From Dyadobacter sp. Leaf189 (lineage in GTDB: Bacteria; Bacteroidota; Bacteroidia; Cytophagales; Spirosomataceae), in assembly GCF_001424405.1 (NCBI RefSeq), contig NZ_LMPS01000001.1, positions 1,795,999 to 1,859,998 on the forward strand: a stretch of 64,000 nucleotides of DNA, given 5' to 3'. The notes beneath the pieces were generated by a model. The model saw only the letters and a program-made list of their open reading frames with translations. It had not been told where the DNA came from and ran no database searches. Below, piece after piece: positions 18,608 through 27,713 of the stretch. Numbering within the stretch: position 1 is the first letter of the stretch; each line of letters begins with the position of its first letter. A program made the translations under genes and the position numbers.

Positions 18608-19075
18608 ATGGAAACCAAAGGGAAAATTAGTGTGCTGTATGTGGATGATGAGATCAATAACCTCAATTCATTTAAAGCTGCCTTCAGAAGAGATTTCAAT
18701 ATCTTGATTGCAACCTCGGGAAGGGAAGGACTGGAGTTATTGAAACACAATGTAGTACACGTGATCATCACCGATCAGCGGATGCCGGAAATGACAGGGG
18801 TGGATTTTCTGATTGAAGTATTGAAGGATTACTCAGATCCCGTGCGGATTTTATTAACCGGCTATACGGACATTACGGCCGTGATCGACGCTGTTAACAA
18901 AGGGCATATTTACTACTATCTCAACAAGCCCTGGGATGAGCAACAGTTGCGGATCATTATAAAAAACGCCTACGAAATTTATCACCTCCGGGAAGAAAAC
19001 AAGGAATTGATAGAGAAGTTACTGGACGTAAATGGCCAGTTAGAATTTCTTTTGAGACAAAATCTTCTTTCCTAG
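18608..19075 (+). CDS. Response regulator receiver protein, paralogue of the hybrid kinase receiver
   Basis: 155 residues: a receiver domain (LYVDDEINNLNSFKAAF; phospho-acceptor Asp in IITDQRMPEMTG; Lys in LNKPWDEQQ) and a short helical tail (YEIYHLREENKELIEKLLDV). It lacks an output domain. It shares with the hybrid at 12104-13195 the pattern DDE..NL.SFKA.FR, DQRMP.MTGV.F, RIL.TG.TDI and KPWD, so one probably arose from the other by duplication. It is divergent from the operon across a 278-bp shared promoter region. It may compete with or relay to the hybrid kinase. Confidence 0.9.
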   Translation: METKGKISVLYVDDEINNLNSFKAAFRRDFNILIATSGREGLELLKHNVVHVIITDQRMPEMTGVDFLIEVLKDYSDPVRILLTGYTDITAVIDAVNKGHIYYYLNKPWDEQQLRIIIKNAYEIYHLREENKELIEKLLDVNGQLEFLLRQNLLS

Positions 19076-19261
19076 CTGTAAAAAACCGGAACGATTGTCT
19101 GCTCTGGTGAGCATCAGTGATCTTAAATTACTCAATGCAGGCACAAAGCCGCGCAGAAGGTATGACAGCATCGAAAATGCGAAAGTTACCAGTACTGCCA
19201 GGAATAGTATCGCAGTAAAGAGCAGATTTCCTATTGCTTTTAAAAATATGATTGCGTCCAT
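19040..19261 (-). CDS. Possible small membrane protein
   Basis: A 73-residue frame from ATG 19261. A strongly hydrophobic segment fills about residues 8-38 (GNLLFTAILFLAVLVTFAF), followed by a basic, polar tail. Its last 36 bp overlap the end of the receiver gene on the other strand. It could be a genuine single-pass membrane protein; the hydrophobic run and basic flank argue for it, the overlap slightly against. No family is recognised. Confidence 0.4.
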   Translation of the reverse strand: MDAIIFLKAIGNLLFTAILFLAVLVTFAFSMLSYLLRGFVPALSNLRSLMLTRADNRSGFLQLGKKILSQKKF

Positions 19262-19435
19262 GGTTTCAGTTTGTTAGCGTGTTTAAGAGGCTAAGAACTA
19301 AAATCGTACCAGAGGTTGTCTTGTCAACTAAAATGTGCGGCGAAATAGTGCTTCCTGTTCCAGGTGCTGGTATTGTTTTTATGGATAGAAGAAGGGGCTC
19401 AGATGAGTCCTTTTTATCTTAAATCGTTTACTTTT

Positions 19436-19546
19436 ATGAAAAAGATCCTGGCAATTGGCATTATATCCGGAGTTGTCCTGTTCGTGTTTGCCGGTTCACT
19501 CGCAAGCAAAATAGACAATCGCCTTCTGGCTCAGAAAAACGTGTAA
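19436..19546 (+). CDS. Possible small single-pass membrane peptide
   Basis: A 36-residue frame starting MKKILAIGIISGVVLFVF and ending LLAQKNV. Two Lys followed by an 18-residue hydrophobic run looks like a signal or membrane anchor. It lies 27 bp upstream of the esterase gene on the same strand. It may be a real small protein or a chance frame in the leader of the esterase gene. Confidence 0.3.
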   Translation: MKKILAIGIISGVVLFVFAGSLASKIDNRLLAQKNV

Positions 19547-19573
19547 AATTGCCGTAAAAGATACGCAGAGCGC

Positions 19574-20704
19574 ATGCTGAAAAAATTGTACGTTTTATGT
19601 GCTTTACTGGTTTTGATCAGGCTCTGTACCAATTGCGGCCATCCGTCCATTGTTCGCCCGCTCCCCGAGCCGGGCGGCAGTGACACAACCGGGATAGATA
19701 CCATCAGCACCCGCCCGGATCCCGGCGCGCTTGACACGCTCCGCATTATCAACTCTGACAGCTTACTGGCATTTTCAAAGCGTTTCGGGTCCGTTTATTC
19801 TTTTGATGAGGCGGATCTTGAACAGAAAACAGGTACTTTCTACAAGGCAAATGATTTCATCGGCCGGCCTGTTACATTGGATTACAAGTTTGTAGCGCCT
19901 GCAAGTGACACCATGAAGCACCGCCCATTTGTATTGATGGTCCATGAAGGTGCATTCCTTTTCGGGTCACTGGATAATGAAATGGGAAAGGCGCGGCTGT
20001 TGGCGCGCAAAGGCTACGCCGCTGCCTCTATCAATTACCGGCTTGGCTTCAATGGCGGAAGCCAGCAGAATGCATGTGGCGGAAACAACCGGGAAATAAT
20101 TCAGGCTGTTTACCGTGCGGTGCAGGATACCTATGTTGCACTCCATTATTTTGCGGGAAAAGCGGACGAACTGGGTATTGATCCGGGGCAAATGATGCTC
20201 GCGGGCAGCAGCGCCGGCGCGATTACGATCACTGCATTACTTTACATGACAGAGGCCGATTTTGAGGCGTTACTGCCAGGTATCACCGCCACGCTAGGCA
20301 GGCTGGACCCGCAGCCTTTCGGAACTCCGTTCAGGGTGCGCGCGCTGCTTTCAACGATGGGATACAGTATTTTCAAATCCAGCTACATTACCGCAGCGAA
20401 TGCAAAGCCCACCGTATTCTTCCAGCGTACCGGCGACGATATTTTACCTTACCAGCAGGGTACCTTTCTCTCCTGTCCATTTTACCTGACAGTAGAAGGT
20501 GCCAAGCCGGCATCAGAACGTTTACGTAAATGGAAGGTGCCTTTTGAGCTCAATTACCAGCCTGAAAAGGGCCACCATCTCAGCTACACGGAAGAGTATA
20601 TTACCAATCGTTACGCTCAGTTTATGAAGCGGCTCTGGGCAAATAACCCGCATCAGATCGTTAATGAGAATTTCAAAACGATTGAAGACGTATTGATAAA
20701 ATGA
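19574..20704 (+). CDS. Alpha/beta hydrolase-fold esterase (probable lipoprotein)
   Basis: 376 residues. The N-terminal segment MLKKLYVLCALLVLIRLCTNC has a hydrophobic stretch and a possible lipid-attachment Cys21, followed by a low-complexity Pro/Asp/Thr-rich linker. The hydrolase core shows an oxyanion segment (VLMVHEGAFLFG), the nucleophile elbow MLAGSSAGAITI (Ser in GSSAG) and a late His in KGHHLSYTEEY, giving a likely Ser-Asp-His triad. Similar proteins are carboxylesterases of the cell envelope. The substrate is not clear. Its stop codon abuts that of the convergent acyltransferase. Confidence 0.8.
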   Translation: MLKKLYVLCALLVLIRLCTNCGHPSIVRPLPEPGGSDTTGIDTISTRPDPGALDTLRIINSDSLLAFSKRFGSVYSFDEADLEQKTGTFYKANDFIGRPVTLDYKFVAPASDTMKHRPFVLMVHEGAFLFGSLDNEMGKARLLARKGYAAASINYRLGFNGGSQQNACGGNNREIIQAVYRAVQDTYVALHYFAGKADELGIDPGQMMLAGSSAGAITITALLYMTEADFEALLPGITATLGRLDPQPFGTPFRVRALLSTMGYSIFKSSYITAANAKPTVFFQRTGDDILPYQQGTFLSCPFYLTVEGAKPASERLRKWKVPFELNYQPEKGHHLSYTEEYITNRYAQFMKRLWANNPHQIVNENFKTIEDVLIK

Positions 20705-21862
20705 TCAGACTTTGGCGGCTGTGTGCTTCTTTGGTTGACCGGGCTTCATCATCGGGAAGCAGGATTTAAGATAGCTGGAAAGTTTCAGTTCCAGGAAGTG
20801 GTAGGAGAGCTGTGACAAAATGAGCGTAAGAGAAACCGCAAGAAAGAGCATTGCAGTACCAGAACTAAATACCGGGAAGCCCAGTCTGTTGAAAGCAATT
20901 GGAATAAACACAAGTACCGGCAGGTGGATCAGGTAAATGGAAAACGACATATCTCCGGTCCTGATCAGCCAGGCAGGGAAGCGGGTTTTTGCACCGGCTT
21001 CGTGGAATATCACTGCAAAAAACAGCATCGCCGCACCAAAGCCCCATTGAAAAGGTCCGAACCCGCCGTAAAAGCCGGACAGATATTGCCAGATCACCAG
21101 CAATACGACCGCAGAAATAACCCCGGGTTTTGAGAAAATACCCGATAAGAATGCATTAGCCTTCGGATTAATGTAAATAAGCCCGATCAATACGCCCAGT
21201 ACAAAATTCCAGATAATGGGGTTTGTGATCATATTGAGGTATCCGATGCCGTAATCGGCGGACTGGTCGGGTTTCCATGTGAAATAACCTGCGTACAATG
21301 GAATTCCCACCAAAGTAATCCCGATCAGCGCGAAGAATACAAACCAGCGGTAGCGTGCAAAAAGCAGGGAAATGGCAATCAAGAGATAAAAGTAAATCTC
21401 ATAATTGAGGCTCCATCCCACAGACAGCATTGCGCCGCCGTAGAATGGCGCGTCCGTGTGGCTGAGCGGAATAAAGAGCAGACTCTTGATCAATGCTTTG
21501 ATGAAGACAGGATTGATCTGGAAGCCGAGATGAATGAGGTAAAACCAAATACTCATAATCGCGTAGGTAGGCCAGATCCGGATAAACCGCTTAACCATAA
21601 ACCGGTAGATCTCCCGGAGCGTACCCGGCATTTTTCGGGTAATATATACCATAATGAAGCCACTGATGACGAAGAACAGCGGCACGCCGGCCGGGCCGGA
21701 GTTGAAGAAAAAACCGACTTCTTCCTTCAAAGGATCATCTTTTCCAACTACGTCCTTGGAATGGTAAACTGTCACGATCAAAGCCGCTATTCCCCTCAGA
21801 ATCTGTATGCTGTCGATCTTTGACTCTGGCTTGCTGCGGATCAGTCCAGGCGCTTCAAACAT
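20705..21862 (-). CDS. Acyltransferase 3 family membrane protein
   Basis: 385 residues with about ten membrane helices. The opening DSIQILRGIAALIVTVYHSKD carries the conserved Arg and His typical of the Acyl_transf_3/OafA family, followed by GPAGVPLFFVISGFIMVYI and, late, SFSIYLIHLPVLVFI. These proteins move acyl groups (often acetyl) from the cytoplasm onto surface polysaccharides or other extracellular acceptors. No polysaccharide genes are adjacent, so the acceptor is unknown. Confidence 0.92.
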   Translation of the reverse strand: MFEAPGLIRSKPESKIDSIQILRGIAALIVTVYHSKDVVGKDDPLKEEVGFFFNSGPAGVPLFFVISGFIMVYITRKMPGTLREIYRFMVKRFIRIWPTYAIMSIWFYLIHLGFQINPVFIKALIKSLLFIPLSHTDAPFYGGAMLSVGWSLNYEIYFYLLIAISLLFARYRWFVFFALIGITLVGIPLYAGYFTWKPDQSADYGIGYLNMITNPIIWNFVLGVLIGLIYINPKANAFLSGIFSKPGVISAVVLLVIWQYLSGFYGGFGPFQWGFGAAMLFFAVIFHEAGAKTRFPAWLIRTGDMSFSIYLIHLPVLVFIPIAFNRLGFPVFSSGTAMLFLAVSLTLILSQLSYHFLELKLSSYLKSCFPMMKPGQPKKHTAAKV

Positions 21863-22034
21863 ATTATCATTTGTAATTTGCGTATTGCTACGACAATACG
21901 TAGCTCATATTCTCTCTCAAAAAATGAAGTTTTTATCATTATACAACGCGATTAGCTATTAAAGATTTTTGTAGATTATTAATCGGCATAGTTTTTAGAT
22001 GACCATATTTTATCTGGCGTTAAATCCGATTTAC

Positions 22035-22463
22035 ATGACCGAGTCACTGATTACGAAGAAGCAGATTCAAATAGATGCGCCTGTCGCAAAAGTCTGGGAA
22101 GTATTGATAGCACCGAAGTACATCCGTCAATGGGACGATCTCCCTCAGGATTTCGGTGATTATTACCTGGAACTTGGCCGAACCATTGAATGGTCGGGAT
22201 TTTCAAGATTGACAGTTACCACCTGCGACCCGCTGGAAAAGCTCGTGTTGAAGCTATACACATTTAAATGGGAGCTTCCGGCAGCCGATTATGATATTGC
22301 CTATACCTATCTGCTCACAGAGTCGGAAGGCAGTGCCCGGCTTATATTGGAGATTGGCGACTTTGGTGTGCTGGAAGATGGCGAAAGCTACTACCAGGCT
22401 TCGGAGGAATTTGCCGAACAAGCTTTGGAGAAAATCAAAAGTTTGGCTGAGAACAGGGTTTAA
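22035..22463 (+). CDS. SRPBCC (START/AHSA1-like) domain protein
   Basis: 142 residues from ATG 22035; an upstream in-frame ATG at 21999 is less likely because the conserved first strand begins at ITKKQIQIDAPVAKVWEVL. The pattern of a beta strand, then IAPKYIRQWDDLPQDFG, alternating strands, and a C-terminal helix (EFAEQALEKIKSLAE) fits the helix-grip fold of the Activator of Hsp90 ATPase 1-like family, which binds small hydrophobic ligands. Function is not known. The MerR gene starts about 40 bp downstream. Confidence 0.8.
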   Translation: MTESLITKKQIQIDAPVAKVWEVLIAPKYIRQWDDLPQDFGDYYLELGRTIEWSGFSRLTVTTCDPLEKLVLKLYTFKWELPAADYDIAYTYLLTESEGSARLILEIGDFGVLEDGESYYQASEEFAEQALEKIKSLAENRV

Positions 22464-22505
22464 CAAGTGCGGCAATTATATTTGTAGTATACGTGTCAGC
22501 ACATC

Positions 22506-22817
22506 ATGGAGCCCAAAGCAAAACTATATTACGACATCAACGAGGTGGCCGAAAACCTCGGAATTGAAGCTTCCACATTGCGTTTTTGGGAGAAGAAATT
22601 TCCGCAGCTCGACCCGAAAAGGGATGCCCGCAACCGGCGGCGCTATACCGAGCGGGATATTGAGATCATCAAGAAGATCATGCACCAGCGAGACAAGCAG
22701 GGACGTACCATTAAAGGAACCCGCGAGCAGCTGCGTCGAAAGGAGGAATCTGAACTGATGATCCAGCGGTTGACGCGCGTCCGCAAGTTTCTCGTCGAGC
22801 TGAAAGATAACCTGTAG
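22506..22817 (+). CDS. MerR-family transcriptional regulator
   Basis: 103 residues. The winged helix-turn-helix is at the N-terminus: YYDINEVAENLGIEASTLRF, WEKKFPQLDPKRDARNRRRY and ERDIEIIKKIM. The short helical tail lacks a metal-binding domain. This compact MerR type (YDINEVA... TLRFWEKKF) is common in Bacteroidota next to an M28 or M23 peptidase gene; here the M28 peptidase follows 27 bp later. Its target is unknown. Confidence 0.9.
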   Translation: MEPKAKLYYDINEVAENLGIEASTLRFWEKKFPQLDPKRDARNRRRYTERDIEIIKKIMHQRDKQGRTIKGTREQLRRKEESELMIQRLTRVRKFLVELKDNL

Positions 22818-22844
22818 TACCTGCCCATTTAATCTTTGCCCTGC

Positions 22845-24065
22845 ATGAAGAACATACTGCTGTTTTTACTCTCATTCATTGCGTCAGATACTGCATTCGC
22901 GCAGCATTTCCAAACTGCTTCCATTCGAAAGCACATTGCGTTTCTGGCCTCCGATGATCTTGAAGGCCGCGGTACTGCCAGTCTGGGCGAGGTAAGAGCA
23001 GCTAATTACATTGCCGATTACTTTAAAACGCTCGGGTTGAAACCAGTCGGAACGAGCGGCTACTTTCAACCTTTTGAAGTAACCTTCGCGATCGATGGAA
23101 AAGCACATGCAATGACCGGCAGAAATGTAGTGGCATTCCTTGATAATGCGGCGGCAAAGACGATCGTGATCGGCGCGCATTATGATCATTTGGGAAAAGG
23201 GTTCCAAGGCAGCTCGCTTTCGCCGGACAGCAAAAACCAGATCCACAATGGGGCTGACGATAATGCGTCGGGAACAACGGGCGTAATGGAGCTGGCGAGG
23301 TATCTGACCGAAAACAATGTTACAGAAAAGCACAATTATCTTTTTATTGCTTTCTCCGGCGAAGAACTCGGTTTGATCGGTTCGAAGCATTTCACGGAAA
23401 AACCGACCCTTCCGCTTACTTCCGTTTCAAGCATGATCAATATGGATATGATCGGGCGGCTGACTGATGAAAAGGGCATTATCGTGTCCGGCTGGGGTAC
23501 CAGTCCGGTCTGGGGCAAGCTGATCCCGCCACTGGCCAGGAAGCAGAACCTGAAATACACAGTTGACTCGTCGGGCGTGGGTGCCTCTGACCATACTTCC
23601 TTTTACCTCAAAAACATACCCGTTGTACAGTTCTTCACCGGCGGCCACGGCGATTATCATAAAATATCCGACGATGCCGACAAGATCAATTATGAGGGAG
23701 AAGTAAGGATACTGAACCTCATCGCCGATCTGCTGATGAACCTGGACAAAGAGCCTGAGCCCGAGTTTGCCACGGCCGCAAACCCGCATTCGGGTGCTAC
23801 CACAAGCAACTTCAAGGTTACCCTCGGCGTAATGCCAGATTACAGCTACACAGGAAAAGGATTGAAAATCGATGGTGTGTCAAAGGCCAGGCCGGCTGAA
23901 AAGGCGGGTATCGTCGCAGGTGACATTATTACCAGATTAGGAGGGGAGGAAATCGGTACGATTTACGACTATATGGAAATTCTGGGCAAACACGAAAAAG
24001 GGCAGGTAGTAGAAGCCGAATTCTTGCGCGGGAGTGAAGTGAAGAAAGTAAAAGTGACTTTTTGA
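22845..24065 (+). CDS. Secreted M28-family zinc peptidase with C-terminal PDZ domain
   Basis: 406 residues from ATG 22845 (an in-frame ATG nine bases earlier is possible). A signal peptide (KNILLFLLSFIASDTAFAQ) precedes a PA-like and M28 domain. Zinc-binding and catalytic residues are seen in IGAHYDHLG, NGADDNASGT, FSGEELGLIGSKHF, NMDMIGR and FFTGGHGDYHK. The last 80 residues form a PDZ domain (GLKIDGVSKARPAEKAGIVA, GDIITRLGGEEI). Such enzymes are periplasmic or surface aminopeptidases. The PDZ may position substrates. Confidence 0.93.
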   Translation: MKNILLFLLSFIASDTAFAQHFQTASIRKHIAFLASDDLEGRGTASLGEVRAANYIADYFKTLGLKPVGTSGYFQPFEVTFAIDGKAHAMTGRNVVAFLDNAAAKTIVIGAHYDHLGKGFQGSSLSPDSKNQIHNGADDNASGTTGVMELARYLTENNVTEKHNYLFIAFSGEELGLIGSKHFTEKPTLPLTSVSSMINMDMIGRLTDEKGIIVSGWGTSPVWGKLIPPLARKQNLKYTVDSSGVGASDHTSFYLKNIPVVQFFTGGHGDYHKISDDADKINYEGEVRILNLIADLLMNLDKEPEPEFATAANPHSGATTSNFKVTLGVMPDYSYTGKGLKIDGVSKARPAEKAGIVAGDIITRLGGEEIGTIYDYMEILGKHEKGQVVEAEFLRGSEVKKVKVTF

Positions 24066-24068
24066 TCA

Positions 24069-24578
24069 TCAAACCATCGCGCCCCGCTTGCCGAGCTCAA
24101 TCGCTTCCATCTGACTGATGAGACCTTCGTGCATATTGAAGCGCAAAATTGTGCGGAACTTGTGAAAACCTTCCCGGCCAGCCGCTCCCGGATTGAAATA
24201 AAGCATATTATTCAGCTTCTCGTCGCGGATCACACGCAGGATATGTGAATGCCCGCACACGAAAATGTCGGGCGCGCTGTTCTTTAACTCAGGCATTACC
24301 ATCGGATTGTACCTTGGAGGCGCGCCGCCAATGTGGGTGATCCAGACACGAAATCCTTCCAGCTCGAAATGCAGGTTTTCCGCGGTCCGTACCCTTACTT
24401 CACTGCTATCGATATTCCCGAATACGATCCTGGTAGGCTTAAATGCTTCAAGCTTGCTGATGATTTCCACTGAACCAATGTCACCTGCGTGCCACACTTC
24501 GTCACAAGTGGAGAAATGGTCAAAAATCCTCTCGTCCAGATAACCATGTGTGTCAGACAGCAAGCCTATTCGCTTCAT
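24069..24578 (-). CDS. Metallophosphoesterase (YfcE/MJ0936 type)
   Basis: 169 residues with the full calcineurin-like metal set: Asp9 and His11 in LLSDTHGY, Asp33 in WHAGDIGS, Asn55 in FGNID, His82 in ITHIGG, and His110/His112 in CGHSHI. The length fits the small phosphodiesterase group. The substrate is unknown. It converges on the M28 gene with a 3-bp gap. Confidence 0.9.
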   Translation of the reverse strand: MKRIGLLSDTHGYLDERIFDHFSTCDEVWHAGDIGSVEIISKLEAFKPTRIVFGNIDSSEVRVRTAENLHFELEGFRVWITHIGGAPPRYNPMVMPELKNSAPDIFVCGHSHILRVIRDEKLNNMLYFNPGAAGREGFHKFRTILRFNMHEGLISQMEAIELGKRGAMV

Positions 24579-24851
24579 TTTTCGATTTCAGGTATTATAA
24601 AAAAGCAAAGATGCGAGAATGAGCACAACCGTAATATAAAAAGCTTGAAAATTTATGTAGTTAAAGTAACTTATATATCTACTTCTTTCTGATATTGCGC
24701 AGGAAAACTTAATAAAAGTTAAAAGTTTCCAGGATCAATATAAAATTCCTGTAAAACTAAATTTTTAGTTGTAAAGTTATTGCGCTTTGTATATTATTGC
24801 ATTATTGTCGTTCATCAGTTACAAACTCTCACTTAACCTTGCCACCTAGCC

Positions 24852-27692
24852 TTGAAAAAAACCTTACTTCTGTCCTTTTTGTGCCTGATGATTTCGGTCG
24901 CACACGCGCAGACCTCGGGACGTTTTACATTGAAGGGAGTTACGGTTGATACCTCCGGTGTCCCGCTTCCCGAATCCACTGTTATGCTGCTTGCGCCTAA
25001 GGATTCGACGCTCGTCAACTTCGCAAGAACCGCCAAAGACGGTACATTCGAATTTAAGAATGTGAAGAGAATGCCTTACCTGATCAAGATCACGTACGTG
25101 GGCTACTTGCCTTACCAGCAGGAGATTAAGCCGAAGGATGATGATGTAACGGATCTCGGCAAGATCAAGATGACCTTTATGGATCAGGTACTTTACGATG
25201 TGGTCATCAAAGCATTCCGCGCGCCGCTCAGTATCCGGGGCGATACGATCGAATATGATCCCAAGGCATTTAAAGTACAGCCGGGCGCTTCCGTGGAAGA
25301 TCTGATCAGGCGGCTTCCGGGGTTACAGGTAGACCAGGATGGTACGATCAAGGCGCAGGGTGAAACCGTCAAACGTGTAACGGTAGACGGTAAGCGGTTT
25401 TTTGGCGATGATACCAAGGCGGCAACCAAGAATTTACCCGCAGAAGCTATTTCCAAAGTCCAGGTTTTTAATGAAAAAACGGAGCAATCGCGCATTACGG
25501 GCGTTGATGACGGTAAACACGAGAAAACGCTCAACCTGCAACTGAAAGACAGCCACAAAAAAGGCGGATTCGGTAAAGCCACGCTCGCTGCGGGTACCGA
25601 CAAGCGGCTCGAAGGGAAGGTTAACTACAACAGATTCAATGAGAAGAACCAGTTTTCAATCATTGGTCTCGGCAATAACACCAACCAGGGCGGTATGTCG
25701 TGGGACGATTACCAGGATTTCAAAGGAAGTCAGTCTTTCAACTGGGGCGACGATGGCGACTTTGGCTTCGGTGGTGGAGTGCGTTATATTTCGTTCGGCG
25801 GCGACGATGAGGAAAGTCTGACGATACAAGCGGGCCGGGGCGCTCAAAACCGTGGTTTTAACAAGAACTGGGCCGGCGGGGCGAACTACAATTTCGATAC
25901 AAAAAAGACCAAGTTCAATACCAGCTACTATTATAACCAGACAACACAGGACCTGGACGCAACTTCAAGGCAGACCAACTTCCTGACCAACTCTGCATTC
26001 ACGAAGCTAGATACCAACAACAGGTTGAATTTCAATGAAAACCACCGCGGTAGTCTTCGTTACGAAAAAACCATTGACTCCCTGAACACGCTGATTGTAC
26101 TTTCCAACATGCGGATCGGAAGCGGAACTGCGGATTATTTAAGTCACCAGGAGTTTTACCGGGGAGTGCAGGATACCACGCAGCTTTCCAACACCAGCGA
26201 CCAGCGCAACTATTCGGATTTTAACTCATTTGCATTGGGTAATACGGCCATTTTCCGGCATAAGTTCAAGAAAAAGGGCAGGAACTTTGCGGTCAGTCTG
26301 GCTTACAATGTGAATAATTCAAATGGAACTATCAATCAGCGCTCAACCAACCGTTTTGTCAGAACATCCCAGGCCGAGCCGGACAGTATCCTCAATATCA
26401 ACCAGGAAAATTTTACCAAGAGCTTGCGTAACCAGTTCAAAGGCAGCTTGCTGTTCATTGAGCCGATTTCAAAGAAGTTTGTACTTGAATCTTTCTACAA
26501 TTACAGTTTGAAGAGCGATGATGTGGATCGCGATGTTTACGACGTCAGAGAAGGTGGGCGGACGATGAACAATAACCTGAGCCGCTATTATAACAACCGT
26601 TCTACATTCAACAGGGTAGGGACTTCACTGCGGTACTCGCATAATGGACTTAACATCTCGGCAGGCGCAGGTGCACAGCAAATCCACCTTGACGGGAAAT
26701 TCGCAGTTGACCAGAATGATCCTACCAGAACGAGGATCGACCGGAAGTTCTTCAACTTTGTACCCAGCGTTTCCCTCAATTTCGATCTTAAAAGGAACAG
26801 GTACTTGTATGGAGGGTATAGCGTGGGAGTGAGCGAGCCTAATATCCGCGATTTGCAGCCGATCGTTGATAACAGCAATCCGCTGTATATCAGGGTAGGT
26901 AACCCGAACCTGGTTCCTACTGTGAACCATTCGGTGAACCTGGGCTATAACTACTTCAATCCCGGCAGTTTTGTCCAGATGTTCTTCGGCGCTTATTACA
27001 ATTACTATGATAACCAGGTAATTTACAGCCAGTTTGTTGATGAAAATCTGGTAACTACCACAATGGCGACGAACATCAGCGGGGGAAATAACCTGAGCGC
27101 GTACGCCAACTATGGTTTCCCGATTGTTAAAACGAAGAGCAACTTCAATATCAATGCATCTTACAACCTTGGCCGTAACCTGACCAACATCAACGGCGAA
27201 CTGAATGAGACAAAGAGCAATGGATACAACTGGGGTGCAAGGCTGGATTACACTCCCGGCGATAACTTCACGATTTACACCAATGCGAACTGGAACATTA
27301 CAGACACGAAGTATTCGATCAGTTCAGGACAAAATCAGAAGATTATCAACTCCAATTATGGCGCTGAGATGAATTTCAAAATGCCGAAGGATATTTACTT
27401 CAACAGCCGCTTTTCATACAGCAGTTATGTAAATGATCGTTTTGGGTTTAACCAGAAGATGCCGATCCTGAATGTGTCCGTTTATAAAACAATGCTGAAA
27501 AGCAAAAAAGGAGAAATCAGACTTTCGGCCTTTGACTTATTCAACAAAAATCGCGGTATTTCGCAGTCGGCTTACCAGAACTTCGTGTCGCAGGAGCAAG
27601 TGCGTACATTGGCGCGGTACTTCATGCTGAGCTTTACCTATAACATGCGCGGGGTAGGTCACACGGTTAAAAGAAAAGGTTACGGATACTAA
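24852..27692 (+). CDS. TonB-dependent receptor-like outer-membrane beta-barrel protein
   Basis: 946 residues read from a TTG codon at 24852, chosen because it restores a complete signal peptide (KKTLLLSFLCLMISVAHAQ). A carboxypeptidase-regulatory-like domain (TLKGVTVDTSGVPLPESTVM to about 110) is followed by a plug-like region (SVEDLIRRLPGLQVDQDGTI, VKRVTVDGKRFFGDD) and a long beta-barrel with many aromatic Asn-rich strands, ending SFTYNMRGVG. It belongs to the outer-membrane beta-barrel group that lacks the classical SusC signature. The GLPGLI gene lies 21 bp downstream, a frequent pairing. The ligand is unknown. Confidence 0.9.
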   Translation: MKKTLLLSFLCLMISVAHAQTSGRFTLKGVTVDTSGVPLPESTVMLLAPKDSTLVNFARTAKDGTFEFKNVKRMPYLIKITYVGYLPYQQEIKPKDDDVTDLGKIKMTFMDQVLYDVVIKAFRAPLSIRGDTIEYDPKAFKVQPGASVEDLIRRLPGLQVDQDGTIKAQGETVKRVTVDGKRFFGDDTKAATKNLPAEAISKVQVFNEKTEQSRITGVDDGKHEKTLNLQLKDSHKKGGFGKATLAAGTDKRLEGKVNYNRFNEKNQFSIIGLGNNTNQGGMSWDDYQDFKGSQSFNWGDDGDFGFGGGVRYISFGGDDEESLTIQAGRGAQNRGFNKNWAGGANYNFDTKKTKFNTSYYYNQTTQDLDATSRQTNFLTNSAFTKLDTNNRLNFNENHRGSLRYEKTIDSLNTLIVLSNMRIGSGTADYLSHQEFYRGVQDTTQLSNTSDQRNYSDFNSFALGNTAIFRHKFKKKGRNFAVSLAYNVNNSNGTINQRSTNRFVRTSQAEPDSILNINQENFTKSLRNQFKGSLLFIEPISKKFVLESFYNYSLKSDDVDRDVYDVREGGRTMNNNLSRYYNNRSTFNRVGTSLRYSHNGLNISAGAGAQQIHLDGKFAVDQNDPTRTRIDRKFFNFVPSVSLNFDLKRNRYLYGGYSVGVSEPNIRDLQPIVDNSNPLYIRVGNPNLVPTVNHSVNLGYNYFNPGSFVQMFFGAYYNYYDNQVIYSQFVDENLVTTTMATNISGGNNLSAYANYGFPIVKTKSNFNINASYNLGRNLTNINGELNETKSNGYNWGARLDYTPGDNFTIYTNANWNITDTKYSISSGQNQKIINSNYGAEMNFKMPKDIYFNSRFSYSSYVNDRFGFNQKMPILNVSVYKTMLKSKKGEIRLSAFDLFNKNRGISQSAYQNFVSQEQVRTLARYFMLSFTYNMRGVGHTVKRKGYGY

Positions 27693-27713
27693 TCACAATT
27701 CAATTCAGAAGCT

